DNA of 64,000 bases, from NCBI GenBank assembly GCA_947652605.1, contig OX393576.1, positions 49,018,966-49,082,965 of the forward strand. Direction: 5' to 3'. A program made the translations under genes and the position numbers. The notes below the pieces were generated by a model that saw nothing but the letters and a program-made list of their open reading frames with translations, had not been told where the DNA came from and searched no databases. Numbering within the stretch: the stretch's first letter is position 1; each line of letters opens with the position of its first letter. This DNA is from Elmis aenea. Lineage: Eukaryota > Arthropoda > Insecta > Coleoptera > Elmidae. This document shows positions 1-12,384 of this stretch, piece by piece.

Positions 1-2284
1 TTAAAACTAGATGTACTTCTGTTAGGCATGGATGGTCATTACTGCAAATTAATAACAAATAAAAAAAGAAAAACCAATGATTCTTTTGGAAAGTAAATTT
101 CTCATATGAACGTATTAAAAGCTTTTACATTTCGTGTTAAAATTAACACACCTATAATTTTAACAATTAGTTTAAACTTGTTTTTATTATTTTTAAATAA
201 AAACTCGAGTTAAGTAATAAATCTCTGTTTCTTGTTCAGTCGCAATTATATTACTGATAATTATTGAATAAAAGTGACTAGTCAAAACTTAGCTCTAAGA
301 TGTTACAAAGGAGTAGTATTATTTTTTTAACTTTAATGAGAATTGTAATGTTTAGTTAATGGTTTATTTTTTACAATTTTATTGTTATATGTGAAACGAT
401 AAAGCATAAATACCTGAAAAATATGAAATATGCATTACGTGGCAAACTAAAATAAAAACTTTTTTCAGATGATGTTTTTTTTACTTTCATGTAGGTTCTT
501 ATTATACATAAGTATTTCGCCACAACGTCTCTGCCGCTAAACGAAAGGCCGCCTTCGCTAAAACACGTCGCTGAACAAACGCCGTCTCCGCTAAAATATC
601 CCCATTGAACGAGACGACGCGCCTGTGTGCTCCTCTTTCATTGCGGCCGATATCTAATTTTAACTAAAGGTAATAGTTACACAAAGAGCGCAACTATAAT
701 ATTTTGACGTGAACTGGATTTCAAACTACATATTGAAAGGGTTGTTGTTTACGATAAATAATAGAGATAGCAGAACAGTCTTAAAATTTCGCCAGGTTCT
801 ATGAATCCTACAGTTACATTTTATCGTATTTATTATTTGTCTCAAATACGTTTGTCGATGTACAGTAGTTTTAAGCACTAAAAACGTTTATTTGAGAAAG
901 TAAAGTGATGTATTGTAGTGTACTAATTCTGTTTTTTAACATTGTCTGAGTTGAGACAAAAATTGTAATAATTATTAGCAAAATTAAGTAATGGTCACTG
1001 TTTTGTTCCTAGATGCAAAACGCTGCAATTACCTAAGCCCAGATAGTCAAACATATGCCGTTCTCTGGAATTTTGATAATTCGTGAAAACAATCCCCGAT
1101 CTTTACTATTTTAGAGACTGATTATTTATAAAACGTTGCTATATTTGCTCAAAAACCACCCGTTTTACATAAACAAGACGCGTTTGGTTTGCATTTTATT
1201 CCTAGATTTTAAAATGTTAGTTTTGTAACGCTTTTAAAATTTTGTTAAGAATTTGTACCTGATAACATGCGCAATATGATCAATGACCATCTATCAAAAC
1301 CGCATATTAAGAATAAACACACGGAGTTTTTCGGAGGTCGACTATAGTCGCCCTTATAGTTGCCCGTCGCCCTTCGTGTATACAATGTTGTTTCGCGAAG
1401 GGCGACTATAGTCGCCCATCGTAGCAAAAGAGCAAAAGGGGTAAGGTATGTTTTATATACAAAATGTATTATTTTAAATAAAATGTCGATTCTTCCTGTA
1501 CCTGATTTTGTCGAATATTAAAATTTCCAGGAATATCGTCTTAAAGGTTTATTTTCCGGTGATTGTATGTATATAAGCTTATTCGCGTCTTTATTGATAT
1601 TTGAAGCCCTTGCAATTGCTCGTACCATTCGAAGTAAGTGTTTTGCTGTAATTTAATCCCAGACAGTAATGCTAACTATTTTACCTGAATATATTATTAG
1701 TATTTTTACAAAAATCGAACGTGCCATTGAGTAGATATTATTTACTTTTACATTTATCTAACTCAATTTCAAATAGTTGATGAAACATTCAACGATAAAA
1801 AGCACACAGCAGGAGTAAAATGTGTTGAGCATTTCATTTATTATACAAATAATAAAACGTTCATGTTGTTGGTGTTTTATATAACTTCAAAGAATGAATA
1901 CTGAAATATTTCATTAAATAATTACGGGTAATTGGTTGCCGCTAGCTGCCTTGTTAGTTTCATCATATTCTTGGAGTATATGCAAATGATGATTCAAACA
2001 GACGAAATGAAATTTTACAGTTATTTGCACAACAACTCGTTACACGCAAGAATTTGGAGATACAATGCTCAATATATTTTTCTAGTTAATAACTTTTACG
2101 CAAGTTTGTAAAAGTGTCTAATTCAAAACTTTTAAAAATATAAATATATTGGTGATTTAGTCCTTTATAAATCTTATTGGGGCAAATTTAGAGACGTAGT
2201 GGATTATTCTATTATTTTTTTTAATTAAATTTATTTGTTCACACTTCTCTTGTAAATCGAATTTCATGTGTAAATCTTAATATA
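1..2284. other. AT-rich noncoding sequence, probably DIP intron
   Basis: No open frame here looks like a protein; the longest are short and dense in low-complexity codons. About 515-660 is distinctly more GC-rich than its surroundings, with CGCC/CGTCG words, and may be part of a mobile element or an old exon, but I cannot assign it. Because the first visible exon of the Ig gene at 3576 needs an upstream exon ending in phase 1, this stretch is inferred to be intron. I looked for a signal-peptide exon and did not find one. Confidence 0.5.
1338..1418. repeat. Short inverted repeat with palindromic 12-mer
   Basis: The self-complementary word CGACTATAGTCG occurs at 1339-1350 and again at 1403-1414, and the flanking GGGCGAC/GTCGCCC and GCCCTTCG/CGAAGGGC words pair as well, so the segment can fold into a hairpin. 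It is much more GC-rich than its flanks. It could be a small MITE; no target duplication was seen. Confidence 0.55.
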
Positions 2285-2804
2285 TCTATATATATAAAAG
2301 AGCTTGTTTGTATTTGTTTGTTTGTTTGTTTGTTTGTTCGCTATAGAATCCTAGGTCCGTTGACCGATCGGGAACAAATTTTGCACAGTTACTATTTAGG
2401 ACCTTGCAGATCTAACGCCAAACTTTAAGTACAAGCACATATTACCAATTAAAAAAAAAAAAATTACTTGGACGGGATTCGATCTTACGTCGGCAAAAAC
2501 CTTGTCAAAACACGATACGGCACGGTGTATTTCTCAAGTAAAGATTGTTTTGTATACAATTAGTAATAAATGTACATGAAGTATTATTTTTATTAGTACA
2601 TTTTTAATTGAAACAAGAAGAAAGAAAATAAATTTGAGTTATTATTCAATTTTTAAGCAATAAATAGTTATTTTTTAATGAATTATCAGAAAATGGAAAG
2701 ATGATTGAATGTCATTTGTGTATGATTTGGAATTATTGGGCTTATTCAAGTTAAAAAAGTAATTAAAATTGTAATCGCCCGTGCAACGCCGGGTAAATCA
2801 TCTT
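2285..2804 (+). mobile_element. Helentron/Helitron-like non-autonomous element
   Basis: The left end reads TCTATATATATAAAAGAGC followed by about five TTTG repeats, the usual 5' structure of insect Helentron-type elements. The right end carries a short GC hairpin, CCCGTGCAACGCCGGG at about 2778-2793, close to the terminus, as in this group. No Rep/helicase reading frame is present, so it is non-autonomous. The exact right boundary is uncertain by several bases. Identification rests on end structure only. Confidence 0.6.
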
Positions 2805-3575
2805 GTTTAGTATATTTGTCAATATTATGAAGTATTAACCATGTCGATTTAGGAATATTTAAACTATGAAGGTCTTCCGAATAGACACACACACATTGTG
2901 TTCGCGATGAACATACAATATACATTTATTGTCAATTAAGAGGCGGGGGTGTGGGCAGACAAAACTAACAATCTAAGGCATACAATGGCGGCCAGACTAA
3001 CCGATCAAATCAGATTACCTACATGACATGTTTACCATTTATAATGTTTGCCCATAACCGATCAATACACACAGCTCAAAGTATTGTGATACATAAAGAA
3101 AAATATTATTTTGTAGCTCTGTAAGTGTGAAAACAAAAATGATTTTTTTCTGCGTTTTATTTTAACGAAAACGACGCACGTTTTATTCAACTCGGAAATT
3201 AAGTTATACTGAAACATTATTTTAATGCTTCGCATTTAAAACTTGGTGAAATTGCGCTTTTCATCACAGATATATAGGTAAATTATATCGTGGGAAACAA
3301 TAAATTCGTTAAGCTGATTAGGACTGGGTGTCGCAGTCAGCTCGGGTTCCCATTCTCGCAATCGAGCGCTAATCCGAATGAACTGCTCAAGCAGACACTG
3401 CTTTAAATAATAACGCTCTCTAATGCTTCCAGATATTCATATTTATATTCAAAGTTAATTTGGCTGCGAAATTTACTCTATTATTAAAGAAAATGAAGTT
3501 TCAGCGAATTATAATAGAAAAATATAAACGAGTAATTTAAATTCAGAACTTAACTGTGACAATCTCTTATTTCAG

Positions 3576-3673
3576 AAAATCCTAAATTCGGTGATCCAAT
3601 CCAAAATGTTACAATACGACTAGGAAGGAATGCGATTATTGCCTGTAACGTAGAAGATTTAGGAGTTTACAAG
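3576..3673 (+). CDS. DIP-family Ig protein, exon A (first half of Ig1)
   Basis: First visible exon of a + strand gene of the Dpr-interacting protein / lachesin-like family: neuronal cell-surface proteins with three Ig domains that bind Dpr partners in synaptic recognition. The exon follows a TTATTTCAG acceptor and ends at AAG|GTTCGT. It reads NPKFGDPIQNVTI, then the Ig1 B-strand cysteine (IIACNV) and ends DLGVYK; NVT is a possible N-glycosylation site. It starts with two bases of a split codon and ends in phase 0. Family members have FxxPIxNVTV, Cys, then a VAW motif, and here VAW opens the next exon 25.6 kb away. The signal-peptide exon is not in the window. Which DIP paralogue this is cannot be settled by eye. 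Confidence 0.85.
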
Positions 3674-4057
3674 GTTCGTATATCACTTAATTTATTATTG
3701 ATGTTTAAGTTTTTGTATAATAATATTTTATATGATGCTTTTTCGATCCCTTTTAGGAAATATACTAAATTGTAAAATCCCCATTGATCTGAAATGGCCT
3801 TTTTGCTTAGACTTTCATGTAATTTATAATAAAAACAATTTCGTATGAGATATTTTGATGTTTAGCTGATAAATATCTCATATCACACATTTATATTCCG
3901 GTAAGTTATTGGTTACACATAAAAACCAAGTTTAACTGCCATTACAGTAATAAAATTTGATGTATTTTAGATACGCAACGGTTACTAGGATCAGTTTTTA
4001 CCAGGGTTGGCAAAATTTGATTTTTATTTCAAAAAAAATCATTGTTTTAATTTAAAA

Positions 4058-4458
4058 CAAGGCTTCGAACCGGAACTGAACCGAAAACCGAAAACCGGAA
4101 AAAACCGTTATTTTTGTCGGAACGAAAACCGAAACTGAACCGAAAAAAAATATCGGTTTATTACGGTTCGGTACATGTTCAACAAACTCGCGCGTTTTGT
4201 TTATATATGTTTCGTTTAATAAATTATATTGTTATCATAAGTTATATAATTTTATTTTCAATTATTGTACCCTATTATTATACCAAATAAAAACATTTAA
4301 AAAATATAAAAAGTAATCACTGGGAGCTGAACCGAAAACCGAAAACTGAAAAAACCGTTATTTTTTCCGGAACGAAAACCGGAACCGAACCGATATATAT
4401 ATTTTTGATTGAACCGGAACGAAAACCGAAACGAAAAAAATTACGGTTCGAAGCCCTG
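4058..4458. mobile_element. hAT MITE with CCGAAAACCG subrepeats
   Basis: Terminal inverted repeats CAAGGCTTCGAACCG (left) and CGGTTCGAAGCCCTG (right) bound 401 bp, and the 8-bp sequence ATTTAAAA lies directly outside both ends (4050-4057 and 4459-4466). An 8-bp duplication with CA/CAGGG-type ends is diagnostic of hAT elements. Both arms are built from variants of ACCGAAAACCG, so the element is foldback-like. No transposase is present. It lies in sequence that itself begins CAGGGTTGGCAAAA at about 4002, perhaps an older hAT end. Confidence 0.85.
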
Positions 4459-4689
4459 ATTTAAAAAATCAAAAAATCACAAATTTCTGATTTTTTTTGA
4501 AACTTGACTATTTTCCCTTTTTACAACGATTTTTTTCATTATTCACCCTGCATTATATCTTCTATACAGCGTCATTCAAAAGTATCCTGATATTCCTGAT
4601 AATTCCACTCCTGTCCTTAATGTCAATGCAAATACATACGATTCATCACGTTTGCTACCGGATAAATAGGAACCTTACTATTTGCAATC

Positions 4690-5903
4690 CCTACACCTAC
4701 GGGTAAAAGGGAATTTGATTTATACAGGGTGTTTCTAAACGATGTAGCATAATTTGTACTGGTGAATCTACATAAAAAAAAGGACGATTTAGCCCATCAT
4801 GCCTTATGGAAAGTTGCATCGTTGCTAAGTTACAGCCCCATGAAGAGGGGATGAAAAATTGTTGTTTTATTGATAAATCAATAACGCTTTGACCTACAAC
4901 ATTTATATTTGGCACGTATTTTACAATAGGGAAGCATGTTCTTATGCATAATTTTGAGTGAAATCCCATCATAGGGGGCGCTACAATCGATAATAGCAGA
5001 TAAATAACCTGCTGTATTTTTTTTTGTCGATCGTAATTTCAATTTTTTATTGTAACAGTCGGATAGGTAAGTCTAAAATGTACATTTTTAGTAACCTAAA
5101 GTTTTTTGATAGGAACCATCGTTTTGGAGAAAAACTCGATATTATTAAAATATATTTCTGAGATTTATTGAAAGTATTTAACAAAAACTAGTTTACTGTG
5201 AATTAACAAAAGAAACAAATGAAGTCAGATGTCATATTTTCGTTTATTGTAACAATCAGCGCCCTCTTATTATGGAATTTTGCTTCAAATTATTTAATTT
5301 TTTTTTGTTAAAACTAGATTTGGAAGAAAAAAAAATTTAAATAATTTGGAGCAAAATCTCATTACAAGAAGGCGCTGATTGTTACAATAAACGAAAATAT
5401 GACATCTGACTTCATTTGTTTCGTTTGTTAATTCTCAGTAAACTAGTTTTTGTTAAATACTTTCAATAAATCTGAGAGTTATATTTTAATAATATCGAGT
5501 TTTTCTCCAAAACGATAGTTCCTATCAAAAAACTTTAGGTTACCAAAAATGTACATTTTAGACTTACCTATCCGACTGTTACAATAAAAAATTGAAATAA
5601 CGATCGACAAAAAAAATACAGCAGGTTATTTCTCTGCTATTATAGATTGTAGCGCCCCCTATGGTGGAATTTTATTCAAACATGTATAAGAACATGCTTC
5701 CCTATTGTAAAATACGTGCCAAATATAAATGTTGTAGGTCAAAGCGTCCTTGATTTATCAATAAAACAACAATTTTTCATCCTTTCGTCATGGGGCTACA
5801 GCAACGGTGCAACTTTTCATAACGAATGATGGGCTAAATCATCCTATTATTTTATGTAGATTCACCAGTGGAAATTATGCTACATCGTTTAGAAACACCC
5901 TGT
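4690..5903. repeat. 1.2 kb palindromic foldback element
   Basis: From ACAGGGTGTTTCTAAACG at about 4723 to CGTTTAGAAACACCCTGT ending at 5903 the two arms are near-perfect reverse complements, meeting at about 5310 in an A/T-rich centre. The arms share long blocks such as CCTATCCGACTGTTACAATA. The direct repeat TTACTATTTGCAATC lies at 4675-4689 and 5904-5918, so the inserted unit may include 30 extra bases on the left. No coding frame is credible. It sits in the intron between DIP exons A and B. Confidence 0.85.
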
Positions 5904-6073
5904 TTACTATTTGCAATCAGATAAATATTTGTTTACCTTCACCATAGCAACGCAATGACATTTTGGAAAATATCAGAGGTTAAGTTTTCTACAAATGGTT
6001 TAAACGTATTATGTTTCTTATCTATGTTTAAACGTCACACTTCAGTCGTGGAATTTTCGCTATAAATAAATTA

Positions 6074-6204
6074 CTACCATTCGAGGTTAAAATTTTGCCA
6101 GACCAAATTTTTATTTGTAACACTCGTTATTGCTTTTTAATTTAAACTGGAATAAATTCCTGTCAAATCTAAATTTGGCCGGCAAATTTTAACCTCTTGT
6201 GGTA
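6074..6204. mobile_element. Short MITE with inverted ends
   Basis: ACCATTCGAGGTTAAAATTTTGCC at the left end is partly complementary to the right end, which reads GGCAAATTTTAACCTCTTG then TGGTA; the inner AAATTTGG/CCAAATTT also pair. The length of about 130 bp and AT-rich loop fit a MITE. Superfamily and target duplication are undetermined. Confidence 0.55.
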
Positions 6205-6643
6205 TTACCCCGATAAAAGTTGGTGGATAACCTAAACTAATTAAAAGATGAAAAAAGTTTCACAAAAATGTATACGATACCAGATTTAAGCGATTTCTGA
6301 AATATTCACAAGAGTACCTTATTGCAAGAGTTACAAAAAAAAACTTTTTTAGGAAAAGATTGTTTAGAATTCAAAAATACGACCAAAGGTGAAATATGAC
6401 GTTCAAATTTCAATTTTTATTTTTGAAGAAATTTTAACATCCAAAAAGTGCCCTTAAGTTAAGAATTCTAAAAAAAATTTAAAAAAAGTTAGAATTAAAA
6501 ATTTAACGAAATATAAAATATCGTTTCCTCTTAATTTTTTTTATACTCTTAAAATAAGGGCACTTTAATCTTGCGAATATTTCTAAAATCGCTAAAAGAC
6601 AGTGTCGTATGAATTTTTAACAACCTATATTTAAACCCATTAA

Positions 6644-6950
6644 GCGCCACAATTTAATTTTAAGAAAATTTTGAGTTTTTTTTGTACAAATTGGTTAATT
6701 TATGATAAAAAACACTTAACTTTAAAAAAAAAGTTTGTTTTCATTTGTTAATTTATGTCCCATTTTTGGGATAGTGGCGCAATGTAATTTAATATAACAG
6801 AAACAAGTTAAGTAATATACACAAAATTTTATTAATTATTTGTAATGAAATGGAGCAAACAATTTTCATGTAAAGGTACATCACATCTACTGCACATCCT
6901 TGTTTTTTTTGCCACACGCTGCACATTGCCTTTGGGTTTTCTTAGGTATT
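6644..6950 (-). pseudogene. piggyBac transposase C-terminus and element end
   Basis: On the minus strand near 6945-6840 two overlapping frames give KKTQRQCAACGKK and, after a one-base shift, TRMCSRCDVPLHENC followed by LLHFITNN and a stop. This CxxC...CxxC...H...C pattern is the C-terminal cysteine-rich domain of piggyBac transposases, which binds the element's ends. Downstream, TTAA at 6640-6643 is followed by GCGCCAC, and a GTGGCGC word lies at about 6774-6780 beside CCCATTTTTGGG, resembling the terminal and subterminal repeats of piggyBac. The DDE core and opposite end were not found, so this is a truncated, frameshifted remnant. Confidence 0.65.
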
Positions 6951-8543
6951 ATCTAAACTATCATACCTATAGTCTATTTCTTATAAGATTACCCACAGCG
7001 TATTAAGAAAAGGCTAAACTAAAAGAATTAAGTTTACAATCTCAGTCTCTTTCGTTAAATATTATTTGTGTTTACAATTTAGTCTAAACCAATTAAAATC
7101 ATAATTTAGTTAAACGTGTCTCCATGAATATTATCGCAAGCAGTCGATATTTGATTCCTAATTATAGGTTTAATAAATTTAATATGGATTCTTAGGTAAA
7201 AGAAAATTAATATCTGGGTCAGTGTTTGGCAAAAGTTTTTTGTTTAAATGCAAATATATTTAAAATCCATTATAGCAGGTATACCAGAAGGAGAACTTGT
7301 TGGGAACTGGAACATTAAGGACATTGTGCTCAAAAAAAAAACAATTAAGAAGATGTGGTATACGATTATGATTTGAAGTGTTGAGCTAAGTATACAAAAT
7401 TATTAGAGGTTAATAATCCAAGAATGTTTATATCCTTGGGTTGTTCCAACTGTTAAACCCGATATGGGTACTCTTATAAGAAATAAACTATAATTGCTTG
7501 TCGTACTCTACTATATATTTTTAGATTAGATTTTGGTATTTTTTTAACAGCAAGAATTCCGTACATTTTTATCCTTGAACAATTTGTGATTTTTAAAATA
7601 TACTACTACTACACTACTGCTGTTAATAAATTGAAAAAAAAATTATAAAATTGCATGCTTCAACATAAGCAAAAATAGTTATAAAATTTGACATAGCTGA
7701 ATGCGAGTATAAATATAACAAAACTTAGAAAAACCAGTGTTTAAAAAATCCCGAATCCTGATTAAATGATTAGTCCTCGTATTAACACTTAAGTAAACTC
7801 GGTAACAAGTAAATAATTTTCAGTTAAAGCGTTCGAACCATGAATCAGGCATTTGCATGTTCATGCCTTTACATAACAATATAAAAATAACCGGTATATT
7901 TAGAACTAATAATGATATAATCACAGTATCCAGCAACTATTTTATGCCAATTTCCGGTTTTATTTCTCGTGTTTATTGTAGTTTTATTATAAACTATAAT
8001 ATTAAAATAGTACGCAAGCTATCGTCAAATTTATTGGTGACTCGCAAACCTTATCGTGGACGGGTCAAACAATCAAAACATTTTTACGACTACATATTGC
8101 TTTATATTTTTCGAAAAAAAAATTATAACTGCAACGATTATTTTACAACGCGGTTGTAGAACCTTAGAGTTGCGTGATTTTTTAACTAACCAAAAATATC
8201 TACATCATTTTTATACTGTTCTAGCAAAAATTATTAAATCAGAAATTTTCTTAAAACATTTTTGAAATAAACAATTTTCTATATCCAAATCAACAAAAAA
8301 ATGTATACTATATAATTTAAAAAGAAACTGTTGACTATCGCGGATTTGACATATGTCATCGTAGAGATAACAAAAGCACATCATTTAATAGAGAATTTGT
8401 CGCCGTTTCCAAAAATATGAGGTTTCTTGGGGTTATTTTCAATAATTAAAAAGTTATAGGAGTGCGACAGTCGAACTAAATCACCCGGTATAGTAAACAT
8501 ATGTATATTGTTTTTAATTTTCCGAAACGTCGAGCATTATGTA
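6951..8543. other. AT-rich intronic sequence without recognised genes
   Basis: Short open frames occur (for example 7857-8159) but they are rich in N, I, Y, F and K from AT-rich DNA, have no recognisable motif and lack splice or start context. No element ends were recognised in this interval. Confidence 0.5.
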
Positions 8544-8860
8544 GGGTAAGTCCTGGATAGATGCCCCACTTTTTTAGATGCTAATATTTTCTGGACAAAG
8601 GAGTAAAAACTATGGTTGTAACTACGTTGTATGACAACTCTATGTATATTATTTTATTTAAACATGAAAATTTACACTGTTATAAACTTATATGACTCGA
8701 AAAATTAAAAACTTAAAATATGAGCATTTGCCATCTTCATCAAATTGTCGGGCAAAGATGCCCCACTAGTATAGGTATAGATGCCCCTACGAAATATTAT
8801 GTAATTACAAACTAATAAACAGAAACTAAATGTTTAGTAAACGTATTAACAATTAAGTAC

Positions 8861-9058
8861 TTATTTCTTTTTTAATGTCAGTATTTTTCCACACAAATTA
8901 CAAAGATTTTCATATTTAGAACAGCATTCATGGGACCATTTGTTGCAGTGCATGCACTGAACCCACTCATCATTCCATTTTGTGTTTGTGTACTTTTCCC
9001 CACACCCAACACATGTAGGGCATCTTCCCCTATCGTCCGGTATAGATGCCCCAGCCAA
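8861..9058 (-). pseudogene. PHD-like finger of a pogo-type transposase C-terminus
   Basis: A 65-codon frame with CPTCVGCGEKY, then DEWVQCMHCNKWSHECC, then NLCNLCG. The spacing C-x2-C ... W-x-QC-x2-C-x2-W-x-H-x2-C ... C-x2-C is the treble-clef/PHD-like finger found at the C-terminus of many insect pogo/Tigger-like DDE transposases, and similar to PHD fingers of chromatin proteins. It ends with a lysine-rich tail and a TAA stop about 315 bp inside the left TIR, the expected place for a transposase C-terminus. There is no DDE or CENP-B/HTH domain upstream, because the FB insertion begins at 9170. A host PHD exon is a less likely alternative. Confidence 0.6.
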
Positions 9059-9362
9059 ATATCAAATTTAAATTTTGTGCCAGAATATGTACTTTGGCAC
9101 GAACACTAACCTATTGTATGCCTAAATGTATTGCACTACAAAAACAATGATAAAAGTACTACTTAATCACCAGAGTGAAACTGACGGCCAGTTCCAGCGG
9201 CCACTTGCGTAGCGTAACGTCAGCCTTAGAATTAACTACGCCCACCTAGTACTATACTCTTCCCACCTACTAGGGAGCGATAGCGCCGTCATTCTCGATT
9301 CGAAACGGTCCGCGCGCTTCTGTTATAATTAATATTATTAAATTCATAGCTTTTCTCCTACA

Positions 9363-11700
9363 GATTGCCTCAGAAAATTCTTTTAAGAAATTAGTTTATC
9401 ATACTTACATCCATCTACAAACAAGTTTCAGATAGAATTATTAACCGCGGCGAAGTTATTGAATTAAAATCGCCCACGCGAATATAGGTAACTTATTTTA
9501 AAAAAATCATCACTAGTCTGTTAAAGATTGCCTCAGAAAAATCTTTTCAGAAATGAGTTTATCATACTTACATCCATCTACAAAACAAGTTTCAGATAGA
9601 ATTATTAACCGGCGGCGAAGTTATTGAATTAAAATCGCCCACGCTAATATAGGTAACTTATTAAAAAAAAAATCATAACTTGTCTGTTAAAGATTGCCTC
9701 AGAAAAATCTTTTCAGAAATGAGTTTATCATACTTACATCCATCTACAAAACAAATTTCAGATAGAATTATAGACCGACAGGGGAGTTATTGAATTAAAA
9801 TCGCCCACGCTACTATTATAACTTATTAAAAAAAATTCATAACTTGACTGTTAAAGATTGCCTCAGAAAAATCATTTCAGAAATGGCTTTATCGTGCTTA
9901 CGTCCATCTACAAAACAAATTTCAGATAGAATTATAGACCGACAGGGGAGTTATTAAATTAAAATCACCCACGCTACTATTATAACTTATTAAAAAAAAA
10001 TCATAACTTGACTGTTCAAGATTGCCTCAGAAAAATCTTTTCAGAAATGACTTTATCATACTTACATCCATCTACAAAACAAATTTCAGATAGAATTATA
10101 GACCGACAGCGGAGTTGTTGAATTAAAATCGCCCACGCTACTATTATAACTTATTAAAAATAATCATAACTTGTCTGATAAAGATTGCCTCAGAAAAATC
10201 TTTTCAGAAATGACTTTATCATACTTACATCCATCTACAAAACAAGTTTCAGATAGAATTATTAACCGGCGGCGAAGTTATTGAATTAAAATCGCCACGC
10301 TATTATAGGTAACTTATTTAAAAAAAATCATAACTTGTCTGTTAAAGACTGCCTCAGAAAATCTTTTCAGAAATGAGTTTATCATACTTACATCCATCTA
10401 CAAAACAAGTTTCAGATAGAATTATTAACCGGCGGCGAAGTTATCGAATTAAAATCGCCCACGCTAATATAGGTAACTTATTAAAAAAAAATCATAACTT
10501 GTCTGTTAAAGATTGCCTCAGAAAATCTTTTCAGAAATGAGTTTATCATACTTACATCCATCTACAAAACAAGTTTCAGATAGAATTATTAACCGGCGGC
10601 GAAGTTATTGAATTAAAATCGCCCACGCTAATATAGGTAACTTATTAAAAAAAAATCATAACTTGTCTGTTAAAGATTGCCTCAGAAAAATCTTTTCAGA
10701 AATGAGTTTATCATACTTACATCCATCTACAAAACAAATTTCAGATAGAATTATAGACCGACAGGGGAGTTATTGAATTAAAATCGCCCACGCTACTATT
10801 ATAACTTATTAAAAAAAATTCATAACTTGACTGTTAAAGATTGCCTCAGAAAAATCATTTCAGAATGGCTTTATCGTGCTTACGTCCATCTACAAAACAA
10901 ATTTCAGATAGAATTATAGACCGACAGGGGAGTTATTAAATTAAATCACCCACGCTACTATTATAACTTATTAAAAAAAATTCATAACTTGACTGTTCAA
11001 GATTGCCTCAGAAANNNNNNNNNNNNNNNNNNNNNNNNNNNNNNNNNNNNNNNNNNNNNNNNNNNNNNNNNNNNNNNNNNNNNNNNNNNNNNNNNNNNNN
11101 NNNNNNNNNNNNNNNNNNNNNNNNNNNNNNNNNNNNNNNNNNNNNNNNNNNNNNNNNNNNNNNNNNNNNNNNNNNNNNNNNNNNNNNNNNNNNNNNNNNN
11201 NNNNNNNNNNNNNNCCTCAGAAAAATCTTTTCAGAAATGACTTTATCATACTTACATCCATCTACAAAACAAATTTCAGATAGAATTATAGACCGACAGC
11301 GGAGTTATTGAATTAAAATCGCCCACGCTACTATTATAACTTATTAAAAAATAATCATAACTTGTCTGATAAAGATTGCCTCAGAAAAATCTTTTCAGAA
11401 ATGACTTTATCATACTTACATCCATCTACAAAACAAATTTCAGATAGAATTACCTATAGACCGACAGCGGAGTTATTAAATTAAAATCGCCCACGCTACT
11501 ATTATAACTTATTAAAAAATAATCATAACTTGTCTGATAAAGATTGCCTTAGAAAAATCTTTTCAGAAATGACTTTATCATACTTACATCCATCTACAAA
11601 ACAAATTTCAGATAGAATTATTGACCGGCAGCGAAATTATTGAATTAATATCGCCCACGCCATTTATAATACGTTGCGTTCAATAATTAATTACTCGTGC
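9363..11700 (+). repeat. 164-bp tandem repeat array, left arm
   Basis: The marker GATTGCCTCAGAAAA recurs at 9363, 9526, 9692, 9856, 10020, 10183, 10347, 10511, 10675, 10839, 11001, about 11210, 11374 and 11542, a period of 162-168 bp. Two unit types alternate in blocks: one with AACCGGCGGCGAAGTTATTG and CTAATATAGGTAAC, the other with GACCGACAGGGGAGTTATT and CTACTATTATAAC. The blocks recur in the same order (for example 9526-10020 resembles 10511-11001), suggesting higher-order duplication. Confidence 0.92.
11015..11214. other. Assembly gap (200 N)
   Basis: Exactly 200 undetermined bases inside the satellite array. The flanks keep repeat phase roughly, but a round 200 suggests a conventional filler, so the true copy number in this arm is unknown. 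Confidence 0.95.
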
Positions 11701-12097
11701 ACCGACATATGTCGCCTCACAATTCTTTCAAAAACACTTATCTTGGGCCTAAAGACATTCACAAAAAAAATTACGACATCGGTATTCGAGGTTTAGCGTA
11801 CTTTGTAAATTAAGACATTAATAAAATATGTTTACCACTTCGGTATTCGTTCTTAATGGTGCATATTAATTATTAAATGAAAACCGCACATGCTATTCAG
11901 CATGTTCCATAATTATTTATTTGTACGCTAAGTTTTATTCCATAACTAAATTGTAGAAGTTGTTGCTACATGACATTTTTTTTTTTAAGTAACGACATTT
12001 GTTTTAGTAGTTTTATTTGTAAAAACTTTATTTAATTATAAGCAAATAAACTTTATTAAACCCAGACCAACCGTTAATGGTTGCATAGACAAATATA

Positions 12098-12330
12098 CAG
12101 GGTGGTCCACTTTTTAGTGGCAGGACTTTAACAGCCGATAGAAAAACTTATTTTAAAGCGAATATTCCATTTCAACATGGGTCCAAAAACGCTTCATTTT
12201 AAGGATACAGGGTGTTGAAATTCTTGAAAAAATAACGAAAACGTTTAACCGTTTCTCAACCAGTAGATATATTTAAACCAAATTTGATATACAGCACCAC
12301 CTTACAGGTTACCACAATCGGTTAAAAATT
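12098..12330 (+). mobile_element. Fragment of the GGTCCACTTTT foldback family
   Basis: ACAGGGTGGTCCACTTTTTA and downstream words (GCAGGACTT, GCGAATATTCCAT, ACCGTTTCTCAACCA, CAAATTTG.TATACAGCACC) match the left arm of the element at 22625-23100. Only one arm is present. It lies in the central part of the FB element, so it is a nested or captured fragment. Confidence 0.7.
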
Positions 12331-12384
12331 TCAAATTTGTTTTGTAGGTTGATGTAAGCACGTTAAAGCTAATTCTGAAATGAT

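Noticed and set aside
7857..8159. 100-codon frame on the plus strand
   Set aside because: Low-complexity N/I/Y/F/K composition expected from AT-rich DNA, with no motif or splice context.
10989..11311. Frames of 83 and 102 codons
   Set aside because: Made mostly of undetermined bases in the 200-N gap plus satellite repeat.
9363..11700. CRISPR-like regularly spaced repeats
   Set aside because: The repeats are contiguous 164-bp satellite units with no unique spacers, in an animal genome.
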